A stretch of DNA of 64,000 nt, taken from NCBI RefSeq assembly GCF_013337685.1, contig NZ_SUQN01000005.1, forward strand, positions 372,001 to 436,000. The letters are read 5' to 3'. Below the pieces are notes generated by a model, which saw only the letters and a list, made by a program, of their open reading frames with translations, did not search any database and had not been told where the DNA came from. Both the position numbers and the translations under genes were made by a program. Of this stretch, positions 1-9,573 are shown piece after piece; the first letter of the stretch is position 1; each line of letters opens with the position of its first letter. This stretch comes from Citrobacter gillenii. Its GTDB lineage: Bacteria; Pseudomonadota; Gammaproteobacteria; Enterobacterales; Enterobacteriaceae.

Positions 1-68
1 GATGTGACGTATTTTTCCATCCTTTGCTACAGGATGCCGGATTACACCCATGCAGCGGGGCTGGCACA

Positions 69-782
69 ATGATAGTTTCACTGGATAATCTTTATCATTC
101 TGAGTTCTCTTTTCTTCCTGCGAGAAGTGCAGGAGGCGATCTTAAATACGTAGACATCATCACCCATTTTGTTAGTCCTGACGGCGTAGTGCATATGCCA
201 TCAGGGTTGGTCATACCTCGGATGTCGGACGATGAGCAGCGTCGTTTATTTAGCGAAAAACTCGAATTAATCGAAACATGCCAACATTTTTTTATTCAAC
301 GCAACATTTCTGCGTGGCTTAATTTAACTCCAGCAGTCGCTAATACTTTATTATTAGATGCAGAATATGCTTCGCGTATTGAACGATTTTCATTTATTGA
401 ATTAACCATTAATGAAAGTTTTCCCGAGTTAAACAAGGGTAAAGAAAATCCAATACTGGCGGCATTAGCGGCGCGATTTTCATTAGTCTTGACTAACTTC
501 GGCGCGCCAGGCATATCCACGCGTGCAATTTTTGATGGCCTGTTCAAACGTGTCGTACTGGATAAACACTTTATTCAACAACGTATTACGCAAAATTCGT
601 TTGAGCCTTTTATGCGCGCCATTCAGGCACAAATATCCCCAGACTGCGAATCAATAATCATCAGCGGCATTGATACGCAGGAGATGCTCGAACGGGTATT
701 GCCCCTGGGATTCAGCGCCATGCAGGGTGCGCTATGGCCAGCTGTCTTACCCGCGCAGATAACCTCATTGATGCAAGGATAA
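69..782 (+). CDS. ydiV: YdiV, degenerate EAL-domain anti-FlhDC factor
   Basis: The 237-residue product matches E. coli YdiV in length and along its whole sequence (LYHS near the N-terminus, CQHFFIQ, AWLNLTP, the C-terminal LWPAV). YdiV is an EAL-fold protein that no longer cleaves or binds cyclic di-GMP; it binds FlhD, blocks FlhD4C2 and hands it to ClpXP, so it represses flagellar genes. In the sequence the EAL signature is replaced by VDIITHF at about residues 27-33, which agrees with loss of catalysis. The ATG at 69 gives the family length; an in-frame ATG at 24 would add 15 unrelated residues. The ribosome site is weak. It stands alone, upstream of selO on the same strand. Confidence 0.9.
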   Translation: MIVSLDNLYHSEFSFLPARSAGGDLKYVDIITHFVSPDGVVHMPSGLVIPRMSDDEQRRLFSEKLELIETCQHFFIQRNISAWLNLTPAVANTLLLDAEYASRIERFSFIELTINESFPELNKGKENPILAALAARFSLVLTNFGAPGISTRAIFDGLFKRVVLDKHFIQQRITQNSFEPFMRAIQAQISPDCESIIISGIDTQEMLERVLPLGFSAMQGALWPAVLPAQITSLMQG

Positions 783-843
783 CCCTTGCATTTGCCGGTG
801 TTTAACCGTTCGTTAACAGTCTACACTAGAGGCAGGAGGCCCT

Positions 844-2286
844 ATGACCCTGTCTTTTACCACCCGCTGGCGTGATGAATTACCAGCAACCTATACGGCA
901 CTTTCGCCTACTCCCCTGAAAAATGCGCGCGTAATTTGGCATAACGATATGCTTGCTGAGCAATCAGGGATCCCGGCTACGTTGTTTAATAGTGAAAATA
1001 ACTCAGGCGTTTGCGGCGGTGAAACGCTGCTTCCCGGCATGTCGCCGTTGGCGCAGGTCTATAGCGGACATCAGTTTGGTGTTTGGGCAGGGCAGTTGGG
1101 TGACGGACGCGGGATCCTGCTGGGCGAACAGCTGCTCGCCGATGGCTCGACGCTTGACTGGCATCTGAAAGGCGCGGGACTTACGCCATATTCGCGCATG
1201 GGAGACGGGCGTGCGGTACTGCGTTCGACGATCCGCGAAAGTCTGGCCAGCGAAGCCATGCATTATCTCGGGATCCCCACGACGCGAGCGCTGTCGGTGG
1301 TCACCAGCGACACGCCGGTCTACCGCGAAACGGTAGAAGCCGGGGCGATGCTGATTCGCGTGGCGCAAAGTCATATGCGCTTTGGTCACTTTGAACACTT
1401 CTACTATCGTCGTGAACCGGAAAAAGTACGTCAACTGGCCGATTTTGCGATTCGCTATTATTGGCCGCACTGGCAGGACGAGGCGGATAAATATCAACGG
1501 TGGTTTCAGGACGTGGTCACGCGCACCGCGACCTTAATTGCCGACTGGCAGACGGTAGGGTTTGCGCACGGGGTGATGAACACCGACAACATGTCGATTC
1601 TGGGGCTGACGATGGACTACGGTCCCTTCGGTTTTCTGGATGACTATGTGCCTGATTTTATCTGTAATCATTCGGATCACCAGGGGCGATACAGTTTCGA
1701 TAATCAACCGGCTGCCGCGCTGTGGAATTTGCAGCGGCTGGCGCAAACCCTGTCGCCGTTTATTGCGGCCGACGCACTCAATGACGCGCTGGATAACTAT
1801 CAACTGGCGCTGCTGACCCGTTATGGGCAGCGGATGCGACAAAAGTTGGGCTTCTTTAGCGAGCAAAAAAACGACAACGAATTGCTCAGCGAACTGTTTA
1901 GCCTGATGGCACGGGAAAGAAGCGATTTTACGCGAACGTTTCGTATGCTGAGTCAGACGGAGCAACATAGTGCGTCTTCGCCGTTGCGCGATGAGTTTAT
2001 CGACCGCGCAGCATTTGATGACTGGTTTGCGCGCTATCGTTCACGTTTGCAACAGGATAACGTGGCGGACGAAGTAAGACAGGCGCAAATGAAAGCTGCC
2101 AACCCGGCAATGGTGTTACGCAACTGGCTGGCGCAGCGGGCAATTAGCCAGGCAGAGCAGGGGGATTACGCTGAACTGCATCGCTTACACATTGCGTTGC
2201 GCACGCCGTATGCCGACAGGGATGATGACTATGTCAGCCGTCCGCCAGACTGGGGTAAGCGGCTGGAAGTCAGTTGTTCAAGCTAA
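844..2286 (+). CDS. selO: SelO, protein adenylyltransferase (AMPylase) of the YdiU family
   Basis: The 480-residue protein is full length for YdiU/SelO, a pseudokinase-fold enzyme that transfers AMP from ATP to hydroxyl side chains of proteins involved in redox homeostasis. Visible motifs are the glycine-rich GQLGDGRG at 83-90, the metal/catalytic segment MNTDN at 245-249 and DYGPFGF at 258-264. The C-terminus ends VSCSS; the cysteine at 478 sits where vertebrate SelO has selenocysteine. A good ribosome site (AGGAGG) precedes the ATG at 844. Its TAA overlaps the stop codon of convergent hmuV by 4 bases, so the haem cluster was joined here without any spacer. Confidence 0.93.
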   Translation: MTLSFTTRWRDELPATYTALSPTPLKNARVIWHNDMLAEQSGIPATLFNSENNSGVCGGETLLPGMSPLAQVYSGHQFGVWAGQLGDGRGILLGEQLLADGSTLDWHLKGAGLTPYSRMGDGRAVLRSTIRESLASEAMHYLGIPTTRALSVVTSDTPVYRETVEAGAMLIRVAQSHMRFGHFEHFYYRREPEKVRQLADFAIRYYWPHWQDEADKYQRWFQDVVTRTATLIADWQTVGFAHGVMNTDNMSILGLTMDYGPFGFLDDYVPDFICNHSDHQGRYSFDNQPAAALWNLQRLAQTLSPFIAADALNDALDNYQLALLTRYGQRMRQKLGFFSEQKNDNELLSELFSLMARERSDFTRTFRMLSQTEQHSASSPLRDEFIDRAAFDDWFARYRSRLQQDNVADEVRQAQMKAANPAMVLRNWLAQRAISQAEQGDYAELHRLHIALRTPYADRDDDYVSRPPDWGKRLEVSCSS

Positions 2287-3062
2287 CGGGCGAGAAAAAC
2301 CTGCGGCGAGGCGTTAGCCGGGTGCAGGCCAATGTGAAGCTGGGCACCGTACCAGCGCATCAGCTCATTAGCCTGTAATACGGCTTCTGGCGTCCCTTGA
2401 GAGACAATATGTCCGTCATGGAGCAAGATAATTTTGTCGGCCCACAGCGCGGCAAGATTGAGATCGTGAAGGACTACGCATACGTGTAACTCCCCCGCAG
2501 CCGTTAGCGACGTTAACAAACGTAACAGCTGCTGCTGGTGGTAGAGATCTAACGCTGAAGTAGGTTCATCAAGGAATAGCCAGCCGCGCGGCGCGCCATC
2601 GCACCACAACTGCGCCAGCGCACGGGCAAGCTGTACTCGTTGCTGCTCGCCGCCGGAAAGCGCGGCGTAGTGCCTGCCAGCTAGCGGTGTACATCCGGTC
2701 ATCGCCATCACCTGAGCAATAAGCGCCGGTTCGGGTCGTTGGGTCCAGGGCGCTCGCCCCATGGCGATCACGGCTTCGACCTGCCAGTCAAAGCCTATCT
2801 GTGTTTGTTGCCGCATGACTGCGCGATGGCGAGACAGACTCTGTATACGCCAGTCATTCAGCGGTTTTCCGTTCAGTAAGCAGCGCCCGGCTGTCGGGGT
2901 CAGAAAGCCGGTCAGCAGGCGCAGCAGCGTGGACTTCCCCGCACCATTTGGGCCGATCAACGCCACCAGTTCACCCTTTGTCAGCGTCAGTGACACGTCG
3001 CGAATCACCGAACGATCCGCCACATGATAGTACAGATTTTCGGCGATGAAATGTTCAGCCAT
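2283..3062 (-). CDS. hmuV: HmuV, haem ABC transporter ATPase
   Basis: The 259-residue ATPase is of the FepC/BtuD type and powers haem import across the inner membrane together with HmuU. Walker [10 protein letters not shown] lies at 37-45, the signature LSGGEQ at 135-140 and Walker B FLDEP at about 163-167. The ATG at 3062 is chosen because it begins a normal ABC N-terminus (MAEHF) and overlaps the end of hmuU by 8 bases, which suggests translational coupling; an upstream in-frame start at 3107 would run deep into hmuU. Last gene of the hemP-hmuRSTUV cluster. Confidence 0.93.
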   Translation of the reverse strand: MAEHFIAENLYYHVADRSVIRDVSLTLTKGELVALIGPNGAGKSTLLRLLTGFLTPTAGRCLLNGKPLNDWRIQSLSRHRAVMRQQTQIGFDWQVEAVIAMGRAPWTQRPEPALIAQVMAMTGCTPLAGRHYAALSGGEQQRVQLARALAQLWCDGAPRGWLFLDEPTSALDLYHQQQLLRLLTSLTAAGELHVCVVLHDLNLAALWADKIILLHDGHIVSQGTPEAVLQANELMRWYGAQLHIGLHPANASPQVFLAR

Positions 3063-4047
3063 GCGGACCTCGCTGACGAAAAATAAGCCACAAAAACCAC
3101 GGCGCACCGAGAATACTGGTCAACAGACCCACCGGCATCTCAGCGGGCGACACCGCTGTTCGCGCGAGGGTGTCGGCGATCAACAGTAAACATGCCCCCG
3201 CCAATACAGAGCCTGGGATCACCGCCCGATGATCGCTACCAAGCCACATGCGCATCAAGTGAGGGATAACCAAACCGATAAAACCAATTACGCCGCAGAC
3301 CGCGACGGCTGCGGCTACTAACAGTGCGCTGCATAGCAGTAAAATGCACTGCACCCGACGGACATCCACGCCAAGATAGTGCGCGTCTTCCTCTCCGAGC
3401 TGCAGCAGATTCAGCGTCGGGGCTAAACGCCAGATGAAAAGCACCGTGGGCAGCATCAGCGAAGTGACCGCCAACAGTGTTGACCACTGCGCTGTTCCCA
3501 GACTGCCCATCCCCCACAGCGACAACTGGCGCAGTTGCGCATCATTGCTGACCCACGACAACACGCCGACCGCAGCTCCGCACAATGCATTGATGGCAAT
3601 ACCCACCAGCAACAGGCGTGAAAGCGAACCGTCGCGCTGTTGACTGAGGATAAAAATCACTCCGGTGGCGGCGAGTGCGCCGAGAAACGCCGCCAGCATC
3701 GGGGCATACAGCATCAGCAGCGCCGGTAAGGTGACCGGTAATACTACCCACAATGCGACGGCGCAGGCGGCTCCGCTACTGATCCCCAGCAGGCCCGGAT
3801 CGGCAAGTGGATTGCGAAACAACCCCTGCATCACACAGCCCGCCAGCGCCAGTGAACCGCCAATCACCAGTGCCAGCAGCACGCGCGGTAGTCGAATAGT
3901 GAGCCAGATTTGACGCAGCGCGCCATCTCCCTCACGCCAGAAAAGGCTTACCGGCAGACGCAATGCGCCAAAACCGGTGGCCACAATCGTCATCACGACC
4001 AGCGTAGCGGCCAGCATCCACAAAGAGCAGGTGATACGCCAGGGCAT
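3055..4047 (-). CDS. hmuU: HmuU, haem ABC transporter permease (FecCD family)
   Basis: The 330-residue polytopic membrane protein has the FecCD/BtuC family pattern: many hydrophobic segments, RLPR near residue 53, a GLFRNPLADPGLLG segment at about 75-88 and GVIGFIGLVIPHLMR at about 252-266, which forms the ATPase contact region. It would form the inner-membrane channel for haem with HmuV as motor and HmuT as periplasmic donor. Its start codon overlaps the TGA of hmuT by one base (TGATG), a tight operon arrangement. Confidence 0.93.
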   Translation of the reverse strand: MPWRITCSLWMLAATLVVMTIVATGFGALRLPVSLFWREGDGALRQIWLTIRLPRVLLALVIGGSLALAGCVMQGLFRNPLADPGLLGISSGAACAVALWVVLPVTLPALLMLYAPMLAAFLGALAATGVIFILSQQRDGSLSRLLLVGIAINALCGAAVGVLSWVSNDAQLRQLSLWGMGSLGTAQWSTLLAVTSLMLPTVLFIWRLAPTLNLLQLGEEDAHYLGVDVRRVQCILLLCSALLVAAAVAVCGVIGFIGLVIPHLMRMWLGSDHRAVIPGSVLAGACLLLIADTLARTAVSPAEMPVGLLTSILGAPWFLWLIFRQRGPHG

Positions 4048-4868
4048 CAGGGCAATTGCTCCGCTTTGGCACGCAGTTGCTGGATGGCCTGCGGCGTACG
4101 CACGCTAAAACCCAGCAATGCCATATCGTCAATCTGCAACACCTGCTTATTACGACCAGCGGGCGTTTGCGCCAGTCCCGGCAGCGTCCACAGATTATCT
4201 TCACCCCCCATCGCGTTGACGCCGTCTTGGGAAATCACCACCAGATCGGGCTGACTGGCAATCACCCCTTCTTGAGACAAGGGTTGGTAACGGGTAAACC
4301 CTTGCATAGCGTTGCGCAAACCTGCGGCACGAATGGCTGCATCGGCTCCGGTTTGCTGGCCGGCCGCCATGGCGGTCATTCCGCCGTGATTGAGAATGAA
4401 CAGCACGCGTTTGTTGAGTTCCGAGGAGGGCAGTTCAGCCAGCGCCTGGCGTAGGCTTTGGCGTAGCGCCTCGCCTTGAGCCTGACGATGGGTTGCCTGT
4501 GCAATCACCCGGACTTTCTCATCAATCACGCTAAGCGCATTACCTGCCGGTACCGTAACAACGTTGACCTGACTTTGCTTGAGCTGTTCAAGCACCAATG
4601 AGGGCTGCGCCTGCGCGCTGGCCAAAACCAGCGTAGGGCGGGTGGCCAGGATCCCTTCGGCATTGAGCTGACGTAAATAGCCCACGTCCGGCAATGCCGT
4701 TGCCGCCGCCGGCCACTGGCTGGTGCTATCCCGCGCCACAAGGGATGACTGCGCGCCCAGCGCGAAGACAATCTCTGTCACGTCGCCGCCGAGGGTGACC
4801 ACTTTCTCTTCGGGCGCGGCCTGAGCCGTCAGCGGCAGAAACGCCATCAGGACCCACAGTATCTTCAT
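4047..4868 (-). CDS. hmuT: HmuT, periplasmic haem-binding protein
   Basis: The 273-residue class III substrate-binding protein starts with a Sec signal peptide (MKILWVLMAFLPLTAQA, cleavage after AQA) and continues with the vitamin B12/haem-type fold (TLGGDVTEIVFALGA, DVGYLRQLNAEGILATRP). Haem-binding HmuT/ShuT proteins use a conserved tyrosine; YLRQLNAEG at about 76-84 is the likely place, though I assign this by family memory only. The ATG at 4868 overlaps the hmuS stop (ATGA). An in-frame start at 4913 exists but would place 15 charged residues before the signal peptide. Confidence 0.9.
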   Translation of the reverse strand: MKILWVLMAFLPLTAQAAPEEKVVTLGGDVTEIVFALGAQSSLVARDSTSQWPAAATALPDVGYLRQLNAEGILATRPTLVLASAQAQPSLVLEQLKQSQVNVVTVPAGNALSVIDEKVRVIAQATHRQAQGEALRQSLRQALAELPSSELNKRVLFILNHGGMTAMAAGQQTGADAAIRAAGLRNAMQGFTRYQPLSQEGVIASQPDLVVISQDGVNAMGGEDNLWTLPGLAQTPAGRNKQVLQIDDMALLGFSVRTPQAIQQLRAKAEQLP

Positions 4869-5893
4869 GCGGCCAGCCCTTTCGGTGCTAACGCGTCGAT
4901 TTGCGTACGCCATTGCTTCTGTTCTGGCTCGCCCTCCGTACGCTGCCCATACAGCTGGGCGATTTGCGTACCGTCTGCGGCAAACAGTTCCAGGCTGGTG
5001 ACGTGACCGTCAGCGGTCGGCTTACGCGTGACCCACGTCTCGGCGACGGTCTCTTCCAGCAGATGCAGCGTAAAGGTCGGGTTGAAAATATTCAGCCAGC
5101 CTTTCATTGGCACCAATTTTTCTACCACGCCGGTAAAAATCTGCACGCAGCCGCGGTTGCCGACAAATACCATAATTTCGTTGCCATCCTGACGTGCAGT
5201 TTCCAGCAATTGGGCCACCGCACTGTTCGCCACTTTGCAGGCCAGATCGTCACCCACCAGGCGAAAGGCCTGCTGACGGGTTAGGTTGTGGCGTTTCAGC
5301 AGGCCAAAAAACTGGTGCACATCGGTCATGGTGCGCCACTCTGCATCTACCGCCGTAGCGTCTGCGTTAACGCCAGAAACGGCGGTTTCGAGTGTTTGCA
5401 GCATCAGCGGTGGGTTTTCCGCAAAGATGAAACGGGTCAGCAGCGAGCCCCAGGCAGCAATATCGGTATGCTGCGTGGTGTAGACCTTTAGCAACGCGTC
5501 GCCCTGACTATCGAAAAACTGGATGCTCTGGCGCTCGCCGTGAGCGGTGTTCTCGCTGATGTGAAATGCGCTGGTCCATTGATTCAAGAATAGGCGCAGA
5601 TCGAGGGCGCGCGGATTCAGAATGAGCCCAGCATGGCCGTTCAGGTGTTGATTCGTAAACGCGCCAATAACTTCATGCACCGCGTATTCATTGCGACAAA
5701 TGCATTTGGTTTCGCCCACGGCCTCCAGTGCACTGAGGATCTCGCGCACCTCGCCGCGCAGGCGCCAGGCGTCATGACCAACGCGCGCAAAGGTCAGTTC
5801 AGCTTCGCTGATATGCAGCAGACCTGCGATGTCACGGGCGTATTTGCCAGGATGTTCTTTTTTCAGTTCCAGCCAGCGGGTGTAGTAATTCAT
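4865..5893 (-). CDS. hmuS: HmuS, cytoplasmic haem-handling protein (HemS/ChuS family)
   Basis: The 342-residue protein has the usual length of HemS/ChuS/HmuS, two tandem copies of one fold that bind haem in the cytoplasm and either deliver it or break it open to free iron. Family landmarks include the N-terminal YYTRWLELKKEHPGKYARDIA and the second-half segment VFVGNRGCVQIFTG, with MKGWLNIFNP following it. No signal peptide. It lies between hmuR (46-base gap) and hmuT (4-base overlap) and is probably co-transcribed with both. Confidence 0.92.
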   Translation of the reverse strand: MNYYTRWLELKKEHPGKYARDIAGLLHISEAELTFARVGHDAWRLRGEVREILSALEAVGETKCICRNEYAVHEVIGAFTNQHLNGHAGLILNPRALDLRLFLNQWTSAFHISENTAHGERQSIQFFDSQGDALLKVYTTQHTDIAAWGSLLTRFIFAENPPLMLQTLETAVSGVNADATAVDAEWRTMTDVHQFFGLLKRHNLTRQQAFRLVGDDLACKVANSAVAQLLETARQDGNEIMVFVGNRGCVQIFTGVVEKLVPMKGWLNIFNPTFTLHLLEETVAETWVTRKPTADGHVTSLELFAADGTQIAQLYGQRTEGEPEQKQWRTQIDALAPKGLAA

Positions 5894-5939
5894 TGCCTCT
5901 TCCTTTCCGATTGCTGCCCCGGTGTCCGGGGCAAAGTGA

Positions 5940-7922
5940 TTACCACTGATAACTCACGAAAATTTTGCCGTTGCGTCCATCTTGTGGAATGCCCTGCGGC
6001 GACCAGTACGCTTTGTCAAAGGCGTTACCCAGCACCAGCGTGGTGGTCATGCCTTTCAGCGCCTGCTGCCCCTGGTAGCTGACATAGAAGTCGTTGACCG
6101 CATAGCCGGGCTGTTTAGTGTAGCTGTTGCTGATATGGGTTGAACGGTCGGCAAAGGTACCGAGCCAGCCAACTGAGAAACCGCTGTGCGCGACAGGCAC
6201 GTTTAGCTTGCTGGTGACGGTGTCCGGGTTAATGCTGGAAATATATTCACCGGTGTCGGTGTCTTTGCCGCGCGTGCGGTTATAGGCCAGATCCAGGCTG
6301 AACAGATCGGTGGAATAAGTTGTCATCACGTCCCAGCCCCAGATTTTGGCGTTAGCAACGTTGTAGGACATCGTCGTTGCGGCGGCGAAATCGACGCGGG
6401 TGGAGATATAGTCTTTCGCTTTCGTGTCAAAATAGCTGGCTTTAAATTCAAGGGCATCGTTCGCCAGCAGCAAATCGTCAAAGCGCAGACCAAAACCATA
6501 CTCCTGCGTTTCGTTGGTTTCCGGGCGCAGATTCGGATTAGGTACCCAGTAGTTGGTGTAGAAGCGACCGATGGAGAAGTGTTTCGCATCGTTGTACATT
6601 TCGCCCATGGTTGGCGCTCTGAAGGCCTGGGCGTAAGATCCAAATAGCATCAGCCAGTCGGTTGGGGTTACGGTCATTCCTGCGCGGGACGACCATTTAT
6701 CGGCATCGACGTCCGCGTAACCGTCGCTGCTACCGCGGTAAGAGTCATAACGCGTGCCGCCCAGCAAGGTCACCGGCAGGTCACGCAGGGTGATTTCGTC
6801 CTGTAGCCAGCCGGAGCTGAAATCAATTTTCGCCTGTGGGAAACCGGTAGTGGCTCCCGCTGGTTTTTGCTCCTGACGATAGTACTCGCCGCCATATGTC
6901 AGCAGATGTGCGGCAAAGGTGTCGCTAAACAGGCGCGTACGGTTGTCAATCTTCCCACCTGTGGTGGTTTGCTTACGAAACTCGCCGGTGGCATCCGGGT
7001 TTTGTGCGTTAATGCGTGCTTCAGACCAGTAAATGCGCGCATCGGCATTCAGCCAGTCATTATCCGCCGGGGCTACCGAGTAGGAAAGTTGGGCATCGCG
7101 CTGGATCGTCGAACGGTCGGTCATTGGATTGCTGCTGTCCGCGTCACTGGCCTGCGGGTTTTTAGGTTCCCGTGCGTCGTTGTTGTAATAGCGCAGTGAG
7201 CCGGCCAACGTCTGGGCGTTGTCAATTTTCCAGCTGCCTTTCGCCAGCATATTATTAATCGCTTCGTTGTTCGGCGCGGTGGTGCCGTTACTCTGACGGA
7301 GGTCACCCCGGTCACGGCTGGACCAGGACAGCAGTCCGTCCAGCGTATCGGTGCGGCCATACGTGCTGGCACCCATCCCGAGGCTGTGATCCCCCGTGGC
7401 AGCGGTACCGAACACGCGATACCCGCTGTTTTTTCCCGCGCCCAGTAGATCGCTGGCATTCGCCGTCTCATAGGCAATGACGCCGCCCAGCGCGCCGCTG
7501 CCGTACAGCAGCGCGGACGGGCCGCGCACCACTTCAATACGCTTGATGAGGGCAGGATCGAGGAAGGTGCTGTTGAGGTGTCCGGTGTCAGTGCCTTGAC
7601 GGACGCCGTCAACCAGTACCAGCACGCCGCGTCGGTCGTAGCCGCGCAGATTGACGTCCTGGCCGTTGGTGCGACCGGTGCCGTCAAGAGTCAGGCCGGG
7701 GACCCTGCGCAGCAGGTCTGCGGCGGAGCTGGCGGTTTGATTTTCCGGGGCCGTCGCGTCGATGACGCTGACCATCATCGGTGCTTCAAAGGCGCTGCGA
7801 GCATTGCCGGTCGCGGTAACGGTCATGTCTTCAACCGCCGCGTAGGCGGCGCCAGGAAGACTGCAGACGATCGCCAGCGCCAGCAGCGATGGGCGCATCC
7901 TCGCGGTGTGCAGGTAAGGCAT
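5940..7922 (-). CDS. hmuR: HmuR, TonB-dependent outer-membrane haem receptor
   Basis: The 660-residue receptor has a signal peptide ending AAYA, a TonB-box-like stretch (EDMTVTATG) directly after it, a plug domain (LLRRVPGLTLDGTGR, NLRGYDRRGVLVLVDGVRQ) and a beta-barrel ending in aromatic VSYQW. The haem-receptor signature is present: FRAP at about residue 436 and NPNL at about 458, with a histidine in DAKHFSIG between them, the place where HemR-type receptors hold an essential haem ligand. GGAGAG precedes the ATG at 7922. It imports haem or haemoprotein-derived haem using TonB energy. Confidence 0.94.
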   Translation of the reverse strand: MPYLHTARMRPSLLALAIVCSLPGAAYAAVEDMTVTATGNARSAFEAPMMVSVIDATAPENQTASSAADLLRRVPGLTLDGTGRTNGQDVNLRGYDRRGVLVLVDGVRQGTDTGHLNSTFLDPALIKRIEVVRGPSALLYGSGALGGVIAYETANASDLLGAGKNSGYRVFGTAATGDHSLGMGASTYGRTDTLDGLLSWSSRDRGDLRQSNGTTAPNNEAINNMLAKGSWKIDNAQTLAGSLRYYNNDAREPKNPQASDADSSNPMTDRSTIQRDAQLSYSVAPADNDWLNADARIYWSEARINAQNPDATGEFRKQTTTGGKIDNRTRLFSDTFAAHLLTYGGEYYRQEQKPAGATTGFPQAKIDFSSGWLQDEITLRDLPVTLLGGTRYDSYRGSSDGYADVDADKWSSRAGMTVTPTDWLMLFGSYAQAFRAPTMGEMYNDAKHFSIGRFYTNYWVPNPNLRPETNETQEYGFGLRFDDLLLANDALEFKASYFDTKAKDYISTRVDFAAATTMSYNVANAKIWGWDVMTTYSTDLFSLDLAYNRTRGKDTDTGEYISSINPDTVTSKLNVPVAHSGFSVGWLGTFADRSTHISNSYTKQPGYAVNDFYVSYQGQQALKGMTTTLVLGNAFDKAYWSPQGIPQDGRNGKIFVSYQW

Positions 7923-7997
7923 AGCAACTCTCCATTAGAAACTCGAAAAGCGCTGGCTGCCTGGGGATAACCTGGGTGGCTGGCGAAATGTGTGGGG

Positions 7998-8177
7998 TTA
8001 TTTCGTTAAAATTAGTTTTCCGGCATGGGTCTGGCGCAGCAGGTAATGCTGCCCGTCATGCTCAATGATCACACGTCCCTCATTGCCCAGCAGGCTTTTG
8101 CTGTCAATTCGACGCTCAGCGACGGGGGCAGGGGGTGGTGTCTTCTTTTTTGCAGGCGTTGCCGTTGTGTTATCCAT
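7998..8177 (-). CDS. hemP: HemP/YdiE, small haem-uptake protein
   Basis: A small protein (59 residues from the ATG at 8177; in-frame ATGs at 8186 and 8204 would add 3 or 9 residues, and no start has a clear ribosome site). The C-terminal half, with [21 protein letters not shown] and AGKLILTK, is the HemP domain and closely resembles E. coli YdiE. HemP sits at the head of haem-uptake operons; in other bacteria it acts as an activator of the receptor gene. Here it precedes hmuR by 75 bases and directly follows a Fur box, so it is probably the first gene of the operon. Confidence 0.85.
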   Translation of the reverse strand: MDNTTATPAKKKTPPPAPVAERRIDSKSLLGNEGRVIIEHDGQHYLLRQTHAGKLILTK

Positions 8178-8211
8178 ACGTGACATAGTGTTTAAAAATA
8201 ACAATCAATGT

Positions 8212-8230
8212 AACAATGATAATCATTATC
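8212..8230 (-). promoter_or_regulatory. Fur box upstream of hemP-hmu
   Basis: The 19 bases at 8212-8230 match the Fur consensus (GATAATGATAATCATTATC) at 17 positions and include the symmetric core TGATAATCATTATC. The box lies 35-50 bases before the possible hemP starts, where it would cover the promoter. Iron-loaded Fur would therefore shut off haem uptake. Site identity rests on the match; the promoter elements themselves are not clear. Confidence 0.88.
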
Positions 8231-8334
8231 ATCAAAGTAAAAATTTGCGGCAAGCCTTTTTGTGAAAAAATTGTGACGAGAGCGATTTTTGAGCAAAAAA
8301 GAGGAAAAAACAGGAGGAAAACAAGGGATTGTCA

Positions 8335-8356
8335 CCGGGTAACATATGCTACCCGG
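8335..8356 (-). terminator. Possible aroH terminator hairpin
   Basis: A perfect 7-bp stem (CCGGGTA/TACCCGG) with an 8-base loop lies 9 bases past the aroH stop. On the minus strand it is not followed at once by a T run, so it may be a weak terminator or only a 3'-end stabilising hairpin. Confidence 0.4.
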
Positions 8357-8364
8357 CGAAAAAG

Positions 8365-9411
8365 TTAGAAGCGGCTATCCACCGCAGCCGCGAGTTTTTC
8401 GACCAGCAGTTCGGTATCTTCCCAATTCAGGCAGGGATCGGTTATGGACTGACCGTAGACCAGCGGCTGACCGCTGACGATTTTTTGTGTCCCTTCGCGC
8501 AGGAAACTTTCTGCCATAATCCCGGCAATGGCCGTTGAGCCATTGCGAATTTGCTGACAGACGTCATCACACACTTCCAGCTGGCGGCGATGCTGCTTCT
8601 GGCAATTGCCGTGGCTGAAATCGACGACCAGATGCTCCGGCAGCGAAAATTCATGCAGCGTATCGCAGGCGGCGGCAATATCTTCTGCAAAGTAATTCGG
8701 CTTTTTACCACCGCGCATGATGATATGCCCGTACGGGTTGCCGCTGGTCTGATAGATGGTCATCTGACCGGTTTTATCCGGTGAGAGGAACATATGGCTG
8801 GCGCGGGAAGCGCGAATCGCATCGACGGCGATACGCGTATTACCATCCGTCCCGTTTTTAAACCCAACCGGGCAGGACAGCGCAGAGGCCATTTCACGGT
8901 GGATCTGGCTTTCGGTAGTACGTGCGCCGATAGCGCCCCAGCTGATCAGATCGGCAATAAACTGGCCGGTGACCATATCGAGGAATTCGGTGGCCGTAGG
9001 GACCCCCAGCTCGTTGACCTGTAGCAGGAGTTTACGCGCCAGCTCAATGCCGTGGTTAACGCGGTAGCTGCCGTTCAGGTCCGGGTCGGAAATTAAGCCT
9101 TTCCAGCCGACGACGGTGCGCGGTTTTTCAAAATAGGTCCGCATCACGATTTCCAGGCGTGCCTGGTGTTGGGTGCGCAGCGTCTGCAAGCGCGTGGCGT
9201 ATTCCAGGGCCGCATCGAGGTCGTGAATCGAGCAGGGACCCACGATCACCAGCAAACGAGGATCTTCGCCATTCAGTATTTTTTCTATCCGGCGTCGGGA
9301 ATCCGTCACGTGATGAGCGACAGAGGACGACACAGGATGCCGTTGCGCCAGCTCAGCGGGAGTGACCAGATTGTCAATACGCGCAGTACGGAGTTCATCA
9401 GTTCGGTTCAT
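8365..9411 (-). CDS. aroH: DAHP synthase, tryptophan-regulated isozyme
   Basis: The 348-residue class I 3-deoxy-D-arabino-heptulosonate-7-phosphate synthase joins phosphoenolpyruvate and erythrose 4-phosphate in the first step of aromatic amino-acid synthesis. Family motifs are VGPCSIHD at about 57-64, MRTYFEKPRT at 90-99 (metal and substrate site), GARTTESQ at about 162-169 and DFSHGN at about 268-273. The AroH identity, rather than AroF or AroG, follows from its place between ydiE/hemP and ppsR and from the TrpR operator upstream. PEP synthase is encoded nearby, but on the other strand. Confidence 0.93.
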   Translation of the reverse strand: MNRTDELRTARIDNLVTPAELAQRHPVSSSVAHHVTDSRRRIEKILNGEDPRLLVIVGPCSIHDLDAALEYATRLQTLRTQHQARLEIVMRTYFEKPRTVVGWKGLISDPDLNGSYRVNHGIELARKLLLQVNELGVPTATEFLDMVTGQFIADLISWGAIGARTTESQIHREMASALSCPVGFKNGTDGNTRIAVDAIRASRASHMFLSPDKTGQMTIYQTSGNPYGHIIMRGGKKPNYFAEDIAAACDTLHEFSLPEHLVVDFSHGNCQKQHRRQLEVCDDVCQQIRNGSTAIAGIMAESFLREGTQKIVSGQPLVYGQSITDPCLNWEDTELLVEKLAAAVDSRF

Positions 9412-9555
9412 TACGTGTCTCAGAAATTTGTTGCTTCAACGGCAGGACTACCGGGAAGTGATGCGCATCACGATAAACCAATCCCTGCTGATTTCAAGTG
9501 CGAGGCGTGTCACACCTCGCAAGCCAAAGTTTATGCTAACAAAAAATGAACCATT

Positions 9556-9573
9556 GCACTAGCATTCTAGTAC
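9556..9573 (-). promoter_or_regulatory. TrpR operator and aroH promoter region
   Basis: GCACTAGCATTCTAGTAC contains two CTAG half-sites separated by 4 bases, the core spacing of Trp repressor operators. On the minus strand it is followed by TAGTGC, 17 bases, then TAGCAT, which could serve as the -35 and -10 of aroH. The operator overlaps the TAG stop of ppsR at 9567-9569, so repressor and ppsR translation end share the same DNA. Confidence 0.8.
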
